The notes: generated by a model from the sequence alone, not told the origin. A stretch of DNA of 64,000 nucleotides from Hypericibacter adhaerens (GCF_008728835.1 NZ_CP042582.1:4204217-4268216), one strand, 5' to 3'; positions 45,143 through 54,828 are shown, numbered from the stretch's first letter. Translations and numbers: made by a program.

Positions 45143-46468
45143 ATGGCCTCGATCACCGGTTTTCAAGCCGTCTCGCGATTTGGACTGGGTGCCCGCGCCG
45201 GCGAGATCGAGCAGGCCAGCGCCGCGCCTTCGGACTGGGTCCTGGCGCAGCTCCAGGACGATGCGACGCCCTCGGGCCTCGCCGACATGCCGACGGGACA
45301 GACCCTCGCCGCGGACCTGCTGAAGGCCTTCAATCGCGGCGCCGCGGCCGTGCAGGAGAACCTGAAAGGTGCGGCGCGCGCGCAATATCTCGGTGAGATC
45401 GGCGCCCGCACCAAGGCCCAGGTCGAAAGCGAAGCGCCCTTCCGGGAACGGCTGGTCGCCTTCTGGTCGAACCATTTCACGGTCTCGATCGCCAAGCCGG
45501 CGCTGATCGGCCTGGCGGGCGCCTTCGAGCGCGAGGCGATCCGTCCCTTTGTCACCGGCAAGTTTGCCGACATGCTCCTGGCGGTGCTGCGGCACCCCGC
45601 CATGCTGCTCTATCTCGACAATGCGCAATCGGTGGGACCGGGCTCGCGCGCCGGCCAGATCGGCCATCGCGGGCTCAACGAGAATCTGGGCCGCGAGGTC
45701 CTCGAGCTGCATACGCTGGGCGTCGATGGCGGCTATCGCCAGGAAGACGTGCAGGCCTTCGCGAAGATGCTGACCGGCTGGTCGATCGGCGGCAAGCGGG
45801 GCAGCACGCCCGGCGCGTTCCATTTCTATCCGCAGATCCATGAGCCCGGTGCCAAGACGCTCCTCGGCAAGTCCTATCCCGAGGCGGGCGAAGCCGAGGT
45901 CGAGCAGGCGGCGGCCGACCTCGCCCATCACCCCGCCACCGCCCATCACCTGGCGCTGAAGTTCGCCCGGCATTTCGTGGCCGACGAGCCGCCCGCGGAT
46001 TTCGTCGACAGGCTTGCCGGGCGTTATCTCGAGACCGACGGCAGCCTCGGCGCCATGGCGACGTTCGTCGTCCACGAGCCCGACGCCTGGCATGCGCCTT
46101 TGACCAAGGTCAAGACGCCGACGGAACTGGTGGTCTCCACCCTCAGGGCGCTGGGTCGCACGCCTGAACCCAAGGCCATCGTCGCGTCGCTCAAGAGCCT
46201 GGGCCAGGTCCCCTTCGCCGCGCCCTCGCCCGCCGGCTGGCCGGACCGCTCCGAAGACTGGATCGGACCCGAAAGCGTGCTGCGCCGCGCGGATTTCGCC
46301 ATGGCCGTGGCGCAGCGGTTGCCGGCGAGCCTGCAGCCCCGCCAGCTTCTCGACGTCACCCTGGGGCCTGCCGCCAGCGAGACGACGCGCCAGGGCGTGG
46401 AACGCGCGCCCTCGCCGGCCGACGGCTTCGCGCTCGTGCTGGCCGCACCGGAGTTTCAACGCCGATGA
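45143..46468 (+). CDS. DUF1800 family protein
   Basis: 441 aa. Family hallmarks are FWSNHFTVS (about 108-116), MLLYLDNAQS, NENLGREVLELHTLG and a C-terminal helical region. Function unknown in the literature I know; it almost always precedes a DUF1501 gene. It starts 36 bp after the sensor gene and overlaps DUF1501 by 4 bp, so it belongs to the sigma-factor operon. Confidence 0.9.
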   Translation: MASITGFQAVSRFGLGARAGEIEQASAAPSDWVLAQLQDDATPSGLADMPTGQTLAADLLKAFNRGAAAVQENLKGAARAQYLGEIGARTKAQVESEAPFRERLVAFWSNHFTVSIAKPALIGLAGAFEREAIRPFVTGKFADMLLAVLRHPAMLLYLDNAQSVGPGSRAGQIGHRGLNENLGREVLELHTLGVDGGYRQEDVQAFAKMLTGWSIGGKRGSTPGAFHFYPQIHEPGAKTLLGKSYPEAGEAEVEQAAADLAHHPATAHHLALKFARHFVADEPPADFVDRLAGRYLETDGSLGAMATFVVHEPDAWHAPLTKVKTPTELVVSTLRALGRTPEPKAIVASLKSLGQVPFAAPSPAGWPDRSEDWIGPESVLRRADFAMAVAQRLPASLQPRQLLDVTLGPAASETTRQGVERAPSPADGFALVLAAPEFQRR

Positions 46469-47727
46469 AGATCGAGCCGCATTCGAGACTGCCGCGACGC
46501 CGCCTGCTCGGGCTGGCCACGGGCCTGGCCGGGTTCGCCGCCTTCGCACCCGTGAAGCTGGCCTTCGCCGATGCGCCGACCGAAAGCCGCTTCGTCCTGG
46601 TGATCCTGCGCGGCGCTCTCGACGGCCTGGCCGCCGTGCCGCCCTATGCGGATCCCGACTACGCCGCACTGCGGGGGCCGCTTGCCTTCGGTGAACCCGG
46701 CGAGCAGGCGGGCGCGCTCGACCTCGACGGCAAGTTCGGACTCAATCCCGCCCTCGCACCGCTGCTGCCGCTATGGCAGGCCCAGGAGCTGACCATCCTG
46801 CATGCGGCGGCGACGCCCTATCGCGACCGATCGCATTTCGACGGGCAGAACCTGCTGGAGAACGGCACGGCAGTACCCAACGGCGCGCAGGATGGCTGGC
46901 TCAACCGGGCGCTCGGCGTGATCGGCGCCACCGATCGGCGGCTCGGGCTGGCGGTCGGAGAGACGGCGCCCCTGGTGCTGGAAGGATCGGTGCCGGTCGC
47001 GTCCTGGGCGCCGGCCGGAATCCTGCCCGAGGCTTCGCCGGATTTCCTGACGCAGCTGGCCTCGCTCTACCGTGCCGATCCGCTCCTGGGGCCGGCGCTC
47101 GCCACGGGCGTCGATTCGCAGCGTCTCAGCGACGAGATCATGAGCGCGTCCCCGGAACCGGCGCCCAACGAGATGGACGCCGGCAAGAACGGCGCGAAGC
47201 TCCGGGCTGCCGATCTGCTGGCACCGGCGGCCGAAGGCGCGGGCAAGCTCCTGGCCGATGCACGGGGCCCGCGGATCGCCGTGCTCGAGGCCGGCGGCTG
47301 GGACACCCATGCCAATCAGGGCCTCATGACCGGCCGGCTGGCGACCGCGCTCGGCGGCCTCGCCAACGGCATGGTCGCGCTGAAGCGCGGGCTCGGCCCC
47401 GCCTGGCAGGAAACCGTCGTGGCGGTCGTGACCGAGTTCGGCCGCACCGCGGCCCCCAACGGCACGGGCGGCACCGATCACGGCACCGGGACCGTCGCGA
47501 TGCTCGCGGGCGGCCGCATCAGGGGCGGGCGCGTCGTCGCCAGCTGGCCGGGCCTGTCGCCGGAGAAGCTCTATCAAGGGCGCGATCTGGCGCCGACGCT
47601 CGACCTGCGGGCCGCTCTCAAGGCCGCCCTCGCGACGCAGTTCGGGATCGATCGGGCGACGCTGGCACGGCGCGTCTTTCCCGACAGCGATCAGGTCGCC
47701 CCGCTCGAAGGCCTCACCGAAGTCTGA
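46465..47727 (+). CDS. DUF1501 family protein, Tat-exported
   Basis: 420 aa. Twin-arginine signal RLPRRRLLGLATGLAGF ending near AFADA (about residue 33). The body has an alkaline-phosphatase/sulfatase-superfamily look: VLVILRGALDGLA, GGWDTHANQG, VVAVVTEFGRTA and GTDHGTGTVAMLAGG. Enzymatic activity is unproven. Last gene of the operon; its stop lies 33 bp from the convergent histidine kinase stop. Confidence 0.9.
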   Translation: MKIEPHSRLPRRRLLGLATGLAGFAAFAPVKLAFADAPTESRFVLVILRGALDGLAAVPPYADPDYAALRGPLAFGEPGEQAGALDLDGKFGLNPALAPLLPLWQAQELTILHAAATPYRDRSHFDGQNLLENGTAVPNGAQDGWLNRALGVIGATDRRLGLAVGETAPLVLEGSVPVASWAPAGILPEASPDFLTQLASLYRADPLLGPALATGVDSQRLSDEIMSASPEPAPNEMDAGKNGAKLRAADLLAPAAEGAGKLLADARGPRIAVLEAGGWDTHANQGLMTGRLATALGGLANGMVALKRGLGPAWQETVVAVVTEFGRTAAPNGTGGTDHGTGTVAMLAGGRIRGGRVVASWPGLSPEKLYQGRDLAPTLDLRAALKAALATQFGIDRATLARRVFPDSDQVAPLEGLTEV

Positions 47728-47759
47728 CGCAAGCTCGAAGGGAGCGGCACGTCTGCGTC

Positions 47760-49193
47760 TCAGCGGCTGGCCAGGCGGCGCAGCTCGCTCTTGCTTTCCC
47801 GCTCCTCGGTCGCCGGGAAAAGCACCCGGACCCGCAGGCCCGGCGCATTGTCGCCGAGCTCCAGCTCGGCGTTGTGCAGATGGGCGATCGCCTTCACCAG
47901 CGGCAGGCCGAGCCCGATGCCCGGCGTCGTCCGGCTTTCGTCGAGCCGCACGAAGCGCTCGAGCACCCGCTCGCGATCCTGCTCCGGGATGCCGGCGCCG
48001 CGATCGGCGACGACGATCTCGGGCTTGCCGTCGGTGCGGCCGACCTTGATGTCGACGCGGCCGCCATCGGCGCCGTATTTGATCGCGTTGTCGAGCAGGT
48101 TGGCGAGCAGCTGGAACAGAAGCTGCCGGTCGCCTTCCACGGTCGCGGCTTCGTCGATCTCCAGATCGAACGTCACCCCGCGCTCGTCGGCGAGCGGCTC
48201 GTAGAGCTCGACCACGTCGTGGGCGAGCGCCCCCAGCTCGACCGGCTGGCGCTCGATGCGCGAGGCGCCGGCCTCGGCGTCGGCGATGGCGAGCAAGGCG
48301 GAAAAAGTGCGCAGAAGCTGGTCGGATTCGCCGATCGCCCGCTCGATCGCCTGCCGGCGCTCCTCCTCGGTCGCATCGTTGAGCGCCAGCTCGAGACCGT
48401 TCTTGAGCCGCGAGAGCGGCGTGCGCAGATCGTGGGCGATATTGTCGGTGACGGTGCGGATGCCCGCCAGCAGCCGCTGGATGTCGTCCAGCATGGCATT
48501 GAGGTTCTGCGACAGCCGGTCGAACTCGTCGCCGCTGCCGGAGACCGCCATGCGGTGCTCGACCTCGCCCGCCCGGATGCGGTCGGTCGAACGGTTGATG
48601 GCCTCGATGCGGCCGAGGAAATTGCGGCTGGCGATGAATCCCACCGCCAGGCCCAGCCCCACCGTGACGACGATGCCCCAGAGGCTGGCATTGATCAGCG
48701 CCGACCGGAGCCGCGCCTCGGTGCTCATGTCCTGCCCGACCAGCAGGTGGTAATTGTCGGGAAGCAGCACATGGATGGCGCGGGCGCCCAGCACCTTGCG
48801 CTGGCCCGCGACGTTGCGCTCGATCGTGAAATCGAGCCAGGGCCCGTCATGCTCGCCGGACGGCGGCCAGTCCGTCAGGTTGCCGGCAAGCGGCGTGTAG
48901 GTCGGACCCGCCAGGAGATAGATGCCATCGCCGACGCGGTCGGGCCGCACCCGCTCGGCGATGACCAGGCTCAAGCCGCTAGGACCGAAGCGGCGAAACT
49001 GCTCGGCCAGCAGGTTCGCCTCGGCCAGCACCGTCTCGCGCCGTTCGCGGGCGAGCATGAACTCCATCGTCCAGAACGTCACGCCGGCCAGCGAAATGGC
49101 CGAGACACTGAACAGCGCGGCGTACGTCAGCGCCAGCCGGAAGGTGCTGGTCGCGAGGAACCTAGGAAGCGGCACGCAGGGAGTATCCCGCAC
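47760..49193 (-). CDS. Sensor histidine kinase
   Basis: 477 aa. Membrane helices at about 18-40 and 168-188 flank a periplasmic sensor domain; then HAMP (190-245), H-box with H254 (NIAHDLRTPLSRL), N-box NLLDNAIKYG, G1 DRGAGIPEQD and GIGLGLPLVKAI. The start is uncertain: GTG at 49193, overlapping the regulator by 32 bp, or GTG at 49175. Phosphorylates the adjacent regulator. Resembles the degP-ragA-ragB arrangement of Bradyrhizobium. Confidence 0.92.
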   Translation of the reverse strand: MRDTPCVPLPRFLATSTFRLALTYAALFSVSAISLAGVTFWTMEFMLARERRETVLAEANLLAEQFRRFGPSGLSLVIAERVRPDRVGDGIYLLAGPTYTPLAGNLTDWPPSGEHDGPWLDFTIERNVAGQRKVLGARAIHVLLPDNYHLLVGQDMSTEARLRSALINASLWGIVVTVGLGLAVGFIASRNFLGRIEAINRSTDRIRAGEVEHRMAVSGSGDEFDRLSQNLNAMLDDIQRLLAGIRTVTDNIAHDLRTPLSRLKNGLELALNDATEEERRQAIERAIGESDQLLRTFSALLAIADAEAGASRIERQPVELGALAHDVVELYEPLADERGVTFDLEIDEAATVEGDRQLLFQLLANLLDNAIKYGADGGRVDIKVGRTDGKPEIVVADRGAGIPEQDRERVLERFVRLDESRTTPGIGLGLPLVKAIAHLHNAELELGDNAPGLRVRVLFPATEERESKSELRRLASR

Positions 49194-49839
49194 CCCGTAC
49201 GGTGTGCAGCAGCGGCCGGTCGAACCCCTTGTCGATCTTCTGGCGCAAACGGCTCACATGCACATCGATGACATTGGTCTGCGGGTCGAAATGATAGTCC
49301 CAAACGTTCTCGAGCAACATGGTGCGCGTGACGACCTGGTCGGCATGGCGCATCAGGCATTCCAGGAGCTTGAACTCGCGCGGCTGCAGGTCGATCTCGC
49401 GGCCCGCCCGTTTGACCGAGCGCTTGAGCAGGTCCATCTCCAGGTCGGCCACCTTGAGCAGGGTCTCGGCCGTCGAGGCCTTGCGCCGGCGCCCCAGCGC
49501 CTCGAGCCGGGCCAGGAGCTCGGAGAAGGCGAAGGGCTTGGTCAGGTAGTCGTCGCCCCCGGCCTTGAGCCCCTTGACCCGGTCGTCGACCTTGTCCAAG
49601 GCGCTCAGGATCAGGACCGGCGTCTCCACGTCGGCCGCCCGCATCGCCTGCAGGACCGAAAGCCCATCCAGACCGGGAAGCATGCGGTCCAGCACGACCG
49701 CGTCGTAATCGCCGCTCGTGGCCAGATAGAGCCCGTCGCGACCGGTGGCGGCATGATCCACGACGTGTCCGCTCTCGGACAACGCCTTGGAGATGTAGGC
49801 GGCGGCCGCCTGATCGTCCTCGACGAGGAGAATGCGCAT
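49162..49839 (-). CDS. OmpR-family response regulator
   Basis: 225 aa from the ATG at 49839; the open frame runs further upstream into low-similarity Pro/Ala-rich sequence, so I reject the longer start. Receiver domain with phosphoacceptor D51 (VVLDRMLPG) and TKPFAFSELLARL; C-terminal winged helix with PREFKLLECLM and NVIDVHVSRLRQKID. Controls transcription, probably of envelope-stress genes including the degP beside it (inference). Confidence 0.93.
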   Translation of the reverse strand: MRILLVEDDQAAAAYISKALSESGHVVDHAATGRDGLYLATSGDYDAVVLDRMLPGLDGLSVLQAMRAADVETPVLILSALDKVDDRVKGLKAGGDDYLTKPFAFSELLARLEALGRRRKASTAETLLKVADLEMDLLKRSVKRAGREIDLQPREFKLLECLMRHADQVVTRTMLLENVWDYHFDPQTNVIDVHVSRLRQKIDKGFDRPLLHTVRGAGYSLRAAS

Positions 49840-49978
49840 GACCAGTTGGGAGTCTATCAACCGGGCCAAGGCTCCGGAAGGGGTGGGGTAGGGTGGCGTG
49901 ACAGCGGGCGCCGTCGGATCGGCAGGAGCGGACGCCCGGTTCTCGGACAGTCGGTTTTCGGATTCCGGGGCCCCGTTA

Positions 49979-50006
49979 CGGGCCGGGGCGGCATCGCCCC
50001 GGCCCG
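49979..50006. other. Perfect 12-bp hairpin between degP and the regulator gene
   Basis: Arms CGGGCCGGGGCG and CGCCCCGGCCCG with a GCAT loop. No T-run on either strand, so not a standard intrinsic terminator. In the degP transcript it would be a very stable 3' structure and could separate degP from regulator expression. Confidence 0.5.
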
Positions 50007-50060
50007 CGAGGGAGTCCATCGGATCCGGCTTGAAGCCAGATACCGTCATGATGACCTCGT

Positions 50061-51557
50061 TTATGCGTCGGACAGGTCGAGTGCCAGGAACAGATCGTCG
50101 CCCTGGCGGCTGATCAGCATCAGAACGGACTTCTTCTGGTCCTTGCGGGCCTGGTCGACCAGGCGCTCCACGTCGGCCGGGTTCTTGACGCTGCTATCGG
50201 CAACCCGCTCGATGACGTCGCCGGGCCTGAGGCCCTGTTCCGCCGCCTTGCCGTCCTGATCGACATCGACGATCAGGGCGCCTTCGACGGATTCGGGGAC
50301 ATCGAACTGGGCGCGGGCATCGCGATCGAGGGCCGCCAGCCGCAGGCCGAGCAGCTTCTCGGTCGCGGCCGGGGCCGGGTTGTTGTCCTGCGTGTCGGCG
50401 GAAGCGACCCGCTCCTCGCTCGGCAGGCGGCCGATGGTGACATCGATCGTCTGGCGCTCATGGTTGCGCAGGATATCGACCTTGGCCGTGCTGTTCGCCG
50501 CGGCGGCGGCGACCAGACGCGGCAGGTCCCGCATCTTGTCGATCGCCTGGCCGTTGAAGCCCAGCACCACGTCGCCGGCCTGGAGCTTGCCGTTGGCCGG
50601 GCCCTTGGCGTCCACGGCCGCGACCAGGGCGCCCTTGGGCTCGTCGAGGCCCATGGCCTGGGCCAGTTCCGGCGTCACTTCCTGGATGCGGACGCCGAGC
50701 CAGCCGCGCTCGACCTTGCCATGCTCCTTGAGCTCGGCAATGACGGGCTTGGCGAGGTTCGACGGGATCGCGAAGCCGATGCCGACGCTGCCGCCGTTGG
50801 GCGTGGCGATGGCGGCGTTGATGCCGACCACCTGCCCGTCCATGTTGAAGGTCGGACCGCCCGAATTGCCCTGGTTGATCGAGGCGTCGATCTGCAGGAA
50901 ATCGTCGAACGGACCCGAGCGGATATCGCGGCCGCGCGCCGAGATGATGCCGGTCGTGACCGTGCCGCCGAGGCCGAAGGGATTGCCGACCGCCAGCACC
51001 CAGTCGCCGACGCGGGTCTGGTCGGAATCGCCCCAGGACACATAGGGCAGCGGCTTCTTGCTCTCGACCTTGAGCAGCGCCAGGTCGGTCTTCTCGTCGG
51101 TGCCGATCAGCTTGGCTTCGAGCTGCAGGCCGTCGGAGGTCGTGACCTTGATGTCGTTGGCGCTGTCGATGACGTGGTTGTTCGTGACGATGTAGCCCGA
51201 GGGATCGATGATGAAGCCCGAGCCCAGCGCGGTCGCCTTATGCTTGCCGCTATGGTCCTGCTGCTGGGGACCGTTGCGGAACTGCTTGAAGAACTCCTCG
51301 AACGGCGAACCGGGCGGGAAATGGAACGGCATCTCGTCCGGCATGTCGGCGCTCTGGTCGGCGACATCCTCGACCGCGGCGATATTGACGACCGCGGGCG
51401 TCACCTTCGCCGCGAGATCGGCGAAGCTCGATGGCGCTTCGGCATGGGCGATGCCGGACTGCAGCGCGAGCGCCGCGATGCCCGTCGCCAGCATGGCGTT
51501 CCGCAACGCCGGCAGCGCAAAGGGCGCACGGACGTAACGGATCAGGTTTATACTCAT
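50061..51557 (-). CDS. degP: Do-family periplasmic serine protease (DegP/HtrA)
   Basis: 498 aa. Signal peptide ends near ALQSGIAHAEA (residue 39). Catalytic triad H128 (NNHVIDS), D158 (TDLALLKV) and S232 (NQGNSGGP). Two PDZ domains follow (about 265-355 and 390-490). It degrades or refolds misfolded envelope proteins. AGGAGG precedes the ATG. Divergent from the MFS gene over 251 bp; a small dyad CGCGGAAATCCGCG lies there. Confidence 0.96.
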   Translation of the reverse strand: MSINLIRYVRAPFALPALRNAMLATGIAALALQSGIAHAEAPSSFADLAAKVTPAVVNIAAVEDVADQSADMPDEMPFHFPPGSPFEEFFKQFRNGPQQQDHSGKHKATALGSGFIIDPSGYIVTNNHVIDSANDIKVTTSDGLQLEAKLIGTDEKTDLALLKVESKKPLPYVSWGDSDQTRVGDWVLAVGNPFGLGGTVTTGIISARGRDIRSGPFDDFLQIDASINQGNSGGPTFNMDGQVVGINAAIATPNGGSVGIGFAIPSNLAKPVIAELKEHGKVERGWLGVRIQEVTPELAQAMGLDEPKGALVAAVDAKGPANGKLQAGDVVLGFNGQAIDKMRDLPRLVAAAAANSTAKVDILRNHERQTIDVTIGRLPSEERVASADTQDNNPAPAATEKLLGLRLAALDRDARAQFDVPESVEGALIVDVDQDGKAAEQGLRPGDVIERVADSSVKNPADVERLVDQARKDQKKSVLMLISRQGDDLFLALDLSDA

Positions 51558-51808
51558 CCTCCGAACCTCCTCGTGGGTAGTGCCACCCGGAAGGCCTCGA
51601 GGGCCTCCAGGGCGATGGCTGGACTCCAGAAGTAAGGAGGTCGACCTGACAGCCCGATTTCCGCAGGATTAATTCGTGTTCATGTTTAACCCTGGAAAGA
51701 CCGCGGAAATCCGCGATTCTTTCATGAACATCGACCTCCGGAAGGCCCCGAGTTAATGTTTGACCGGCTGGTCAGGCTACCGGCCGGGTCCTAATCTCAC
51801 CGGAAATC

Positions 51809-53212
51809 ATGTCCTCACCATCCTCATCCTGGACGGCGCTGTTCAGTGGCGGGCGCGGCATTTATGTCGTCGCGCTCAACCTGGGCATCGGCCTGCATGC
51901 GATCGACGTTTTCGTGATCTCGACGGTGATGCCGGCCGTCGTGCGCGACCTGGGCGGCGTCGCTTTCTACGCCTGGGCGACGATGCTCTACATGATCGCC
52001 TCGATCATGGGGGCGGCCAGCGGCAACACGCTGCGTGCCGCCGTCGGCGCCCGCAACGGCTACAGCATGGCGGGACTCCTGTTTCTGCTCGGCACCATCG
52101 GCGCCGCGGCGGCGCCGACGATGGCAGCATTGCTGGCGGCGCGCTTCGTGCAGGGCCTGGGCGGCGGGCTCATCGTGTCCCAGTCCATGGGGCTGATCCG
52201 CGAGCTCTTCGACGACAGCATCCGCACCCGGGCACTCGCGACCGTCTCCGGCGTCTGGGGCGTGGCGGCCTTGCTGGGACCGCTTCTGGGCGGCCTCTTC
52301 GGCGAGTTCGGCTGGTGGCGCGGCGCCTTCGTCGCGACCCTGCCGCTGATCGCGCTCTTCGTGATCCTGGCCTGGCGCATGCTGCCGCCCTCGGAACGCG
52401 CGCGCAGCGTGCCTCACCTGCCCTTCCGCCGCCTGCTGCTCCTGGGCGGCGGCGTTCTCGCGGTCGGCGTCGGCGGCACGACCGGCTCGCTGATCCTGGA
52501 GCTCGGCCTCCTGGTGCTGGCGGTGGTGATGGTCTATCTCGCCTTCCGGCTCGATGCCGAAGCCGAGATCCCGCTCTTTCCCTCGCGCGCCATCTCGTTC
52601 AACCACCGCGTCGGCGTGGCCTTCGCGATGTTCTTCCTGATGTCGATCACCCACAGCGCGGCGGGCCTCTTCCTGCCGCTGATCCTGCAGGTGATCCACG
52701 GGGTGGGACCGCTGGGGGCCGGCTATTTCAATGCGATCCTGGCCTTGAGCTGGACCACGGCGTCTTTCATCACCGCGGGCTGGAAGGGCCGTGCCGAGAT
52801 CGTCGCGCTCGCCTGGGGACCCGCCTTCGCCGGCGCCGCGCTCGCCGTCGTCGCGATCGGGCTCACCTGGATGCCGCCGGTCGCGATCGGCATCTGCATG
52901 GCCGTCACGGGGCTCGGCATCGGCAGCTCGAGCCTGCATCTGACCGCGGCGACGATGGCCGGCGCCGTCAGCGGCGAGGAGGCGCGCACCGCCTCGACCA
53001 TCCCCACCGTGCGCATGCTGGGCATCGCCTTCGGTTCGGCGGGGGCCGGCCTGCTCGCCAACCTGGCGGGGCTGGCCAGCGGCATCACGCTGGCCAATGT
53101 CCAGGCGGCGGGCACGATCGTGATCGGCTCCGCGGCGGTCGCCGCGGCGCTGGTGTTCCTGCTGGCACTGCGCTTGCTGGCGCAGCGGCGCGTGGCGGCC
53201 CCCGCCGAATAG
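51809..53212 (+). CDS. MFS transporter, drug-export (DHA2-like) type
   Basis: 467 aa with about fourteen hydrophobic segments, as in EmrB/QacA-type exporters. Motif C-like GVWGVAALLGPLLGGLFGEF and the D-containing first helix (HAIDVFVISTVMPAVVRDLG) support drug:H+ antiport. The ribosome site is weak. Substrate unknown. Ends 36 bp before the convergent GST stop. Confidence 0.88.
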   Translation: MSSPSSSWTALFSGGRGIYVVALNLGIGLHAIDVFVISTVMPAVVRDLGGVAFYAWATMLYMIASIMGAASGNTLRAAVGARNGYSMAGLLFLLGTIGAAAAPTMAALLAARFVQGLGGGLIVSQSMGLIRELFDDSIRTRALATVSGVWGVAALLGPLLGGLFGEFGWWRGAFVATLPLIALFVILAWRMLPPSERARSVPHLPFRRLLLLGGGVLAVGVGGTTGSLILELGLLVLAVVMVYLAFRLDAEAEIPLFPSRAISFNHRVGVAFAMFFLMSITHSAAGLFLPLILQVIHGVGPLGAGYFNAILALSWTTASFITAGWKGRAEIVALAWGPAFAGAALAVVAIGLTWMPPVAIGICMAVTGLGIGSSSLHLTAATMAGAVSGEEARTASTIPTVRMLGIAFGSAGAGLLANLAGLASGITLANVQAAGTIVIGSAAVAAALVFLLALRLLAQRRVAAPAE

Positions 53213-53248
53213 GCGAACGCGCCGCTGCCGCGAGCGGGGGCGCCCTGG

Positions 53249-53890
53249 TCAGGAAATGGGCGGGTTCGTCTCGACGATCGACGGGCGCTTGGCCATGTCC
53301 TGCCACCAGGCGCTGAGCTTGGGCAGCCGCGTCAGAATGGCTTTGCCCTCCGGCGTGTGCGCGAAGTAGGCCATGATGGAAGCGAGGTAGAGGTCGGCGA
53401 GGCTGAGGGCCTTGCTCACCACGAACCCGCCATCGCCGATCATCCCGTCGATCACCTTCAGGCACCGGACCGCCTCGGGAGTCGCCTTCTTGATCCGCTC
53501 GATATCGGGTTGCTGGCCGAGAAAGGCATGTTTGGCGCGCGGCGCCAGGATCTCCGTCACGATCGGCGTATAGCCCTCCGCCTCGATGATCGAGATCAGC
53601 TGATTCATCCGCGCCGCGTCCTTCTTGTCGGTCGGCTGGAGCTTCGGCCCCTTGAACGCCTCGTCCACATAGCGCGCGATCGCGCTCGTTTCATAGAGCG
53701 TGAAATCGTCATGCACCAGGACCGGGACCCTGCCGAAAGGCTGCAGCTTGAGGAAATCCGGCCGGCGATTGGCGCCACGCAAGATGTCGACGGGCCTGGA
53801 CTCGTAGTCGACACCCTTCTCGATCAGGCAGAGCCGGATCATGCGCACATGCGTGCTGTAGTCGGGTCCGTACAGGATCACCTTGGCCAT
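53249..53890 (-). CDS. Glutathione S-transferase family protein
   Basis: 213 aa from the ATG at 53890. N-terminal thioredoxin-like domain with ILYGPDYSTHVRMIRLCLIE, the cis-Pro in GRVPVLVHDDF and the ETSAIARYVDEAF glutathione-contact segment. A helical C-terminal domain has LSLADLYLASIMAYF. The catalytic residue is probably Ser or Tyr near position 12. Conjugates or thiol-transfers glutathione to unknown substrates. Confidence 0.92.
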   Translation of the reverse strand: MAKVILYGPDYSTHVRMIRLCLIEKGVDYESRPVDILRGANRRPDFLKLQPFGRVPVLVHDDFTLYETSAIARYVDEAFKGPKLQPTDKKDAARMNQLISIIEAEGYTPIVTEILAPRAKHAFLGQQPDIERIKKATPEAVRCLKVIDGMIGDGGFVVSKALSLADLYLASIMAYFAHTPEGKAILTRLPKLSAWWQDMAKRPSIVETNPPIS

Positions 53891-54051
53891 GGTCGGATTT
53901 CCCCCTCGGTATCGGCCCACCCCCGGGCCGGTGCCACCGCCGAAATCTGGCGCGCAAAGCCTAAGAAGCTATTGCCATGCCGGTCAATTGCCGATCGGGC
54001 CGGCGGGAATTATCCTGATAGGCACCGTTCCAATCGCGACAAGGGCCGGCG

Positions 54052-54351
54052 ATGGCTGACGATTTCGACTTCCTGGCCGCCGCGTCGGGCGGCATGGCGC
54101 TCCAGACCCGCGATCGCCGCACGGTGCGGATCGACCGGATCGCCGCGGGCGAAGGCCTCATCTTCGGCGAGGTGCCGATGCACGGGGCCTGCTCCTGGCG
54201 TGCGGACGGCCGCTACACGCAGGCGCCCTTCGGCGCGCCCGGACCGCTCGACCTGATGCCGCCCGCGGCCGGCGGCACGACCGCGCAACCCCGCGCCTCG
54301 CTCAAGGATGCGCTCGAGGCCGGCGACGGCCGGCCCTTCTGCTGCGATTAG
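54052..54351 (+). CDS. Hypothetical protein (99 aa)
   Basis: Soluble small protein starting MADDFDFLAAASGGMALQ, with an early beta-rich stretch, then Pro/Gly-rich sequence and a C-terminal GDGRPFCCD with paired Cys. No family recognised. Overlaps the 3' end of the convergent NUDIX gene by 4 bp. GGCGATGG at the start is a poor ribosome site, so it may be expressed weakly. Confidence 0.55.
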   Translation: MADDFDFLAAASGGMALQTRDRRTVRIDRIAAGEGLIFGEVPMHGACSWRADGRYTQAPFGAPGPLDLMPPAAGGTTAQPRASLKDALEAGDGRPFCCD

Positions 54352-54815
54352 CCCGCCGCCGACTCTCGCGGCGGCCAGCCATAGAATCCCAGCCGCTCGC
54401 CGTTCCGGATGCCCGAAAGAGCGTGCGCCGCATAAGGCACCATGTTCGGCGGCAGGCGATCGAGAGGAAACCAGGCCAGCGCTTCGCATTTGTCGGGCTC
54501 GCGGTTCGTGGGCTCTCCGCTCCACCGGCTCGCCGAGAAGAACAATGCCATGCGATCAGAATTCGACCGGTGATGCAGGACATAGTCCAGCCGCAGATCC
54601 GCGGCTCGAAGGCCGACGCCCAGCTCCTCCCGGGCCTCGCGAATGGTTCCTTCCATCACGGTTTCGCCGGCCTCGAGATGACCGGCCGGCAGGTGATACA
54701 TGCCGTCGCAATAGCCTGTGCCTTGCCGCAAGCCCAGCAGGACCTGATCGCTCTTCATCAAGACCAGATGCAGATCGACGACGACGGACGGGCGTGACGG
54801 TTTGTCGGCGGCCAC
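54348..54815 (-). CDS. NUDIX hydrolase
   Basis: 155 aa. A complete Nudix box at residues 45-67 (GHLEAGETVMEGTIREAREE then LGV) fits GX5EX7REUXEEXGU. It hydrolyses a nucleoside diphosphate linked to another moiety; specificity unknown. Starts 13 bp after the glycosyltransferase-like gene, so the two are cotranscribed. Confidence 0.92.
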   Translation of the reverse strand: MAADKPSRPSVVVDLHLVLMKSDQVLLGLRQGTGYCDGMYHLPAGHLEAGETVMEGTIREAREELGVGLRAADLRLDYVLHHRSNSDRMALFFSASRWSGEPTNREPDKCEALAWFPLDRLPPNMVPYAAHALSGIRNGERLGFYGWPPRESAAG

Positions 54816-54828
54816 GATCTCCTCCTGC

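Noticed and set aside
49840-50049. N-terminal extension of the response regulator
   Set aside because: The extension is Pro/Ala-rich, contains the perfect hairpin, and receiver domains start at MRILLVEDD; it is most likely leader sequence.
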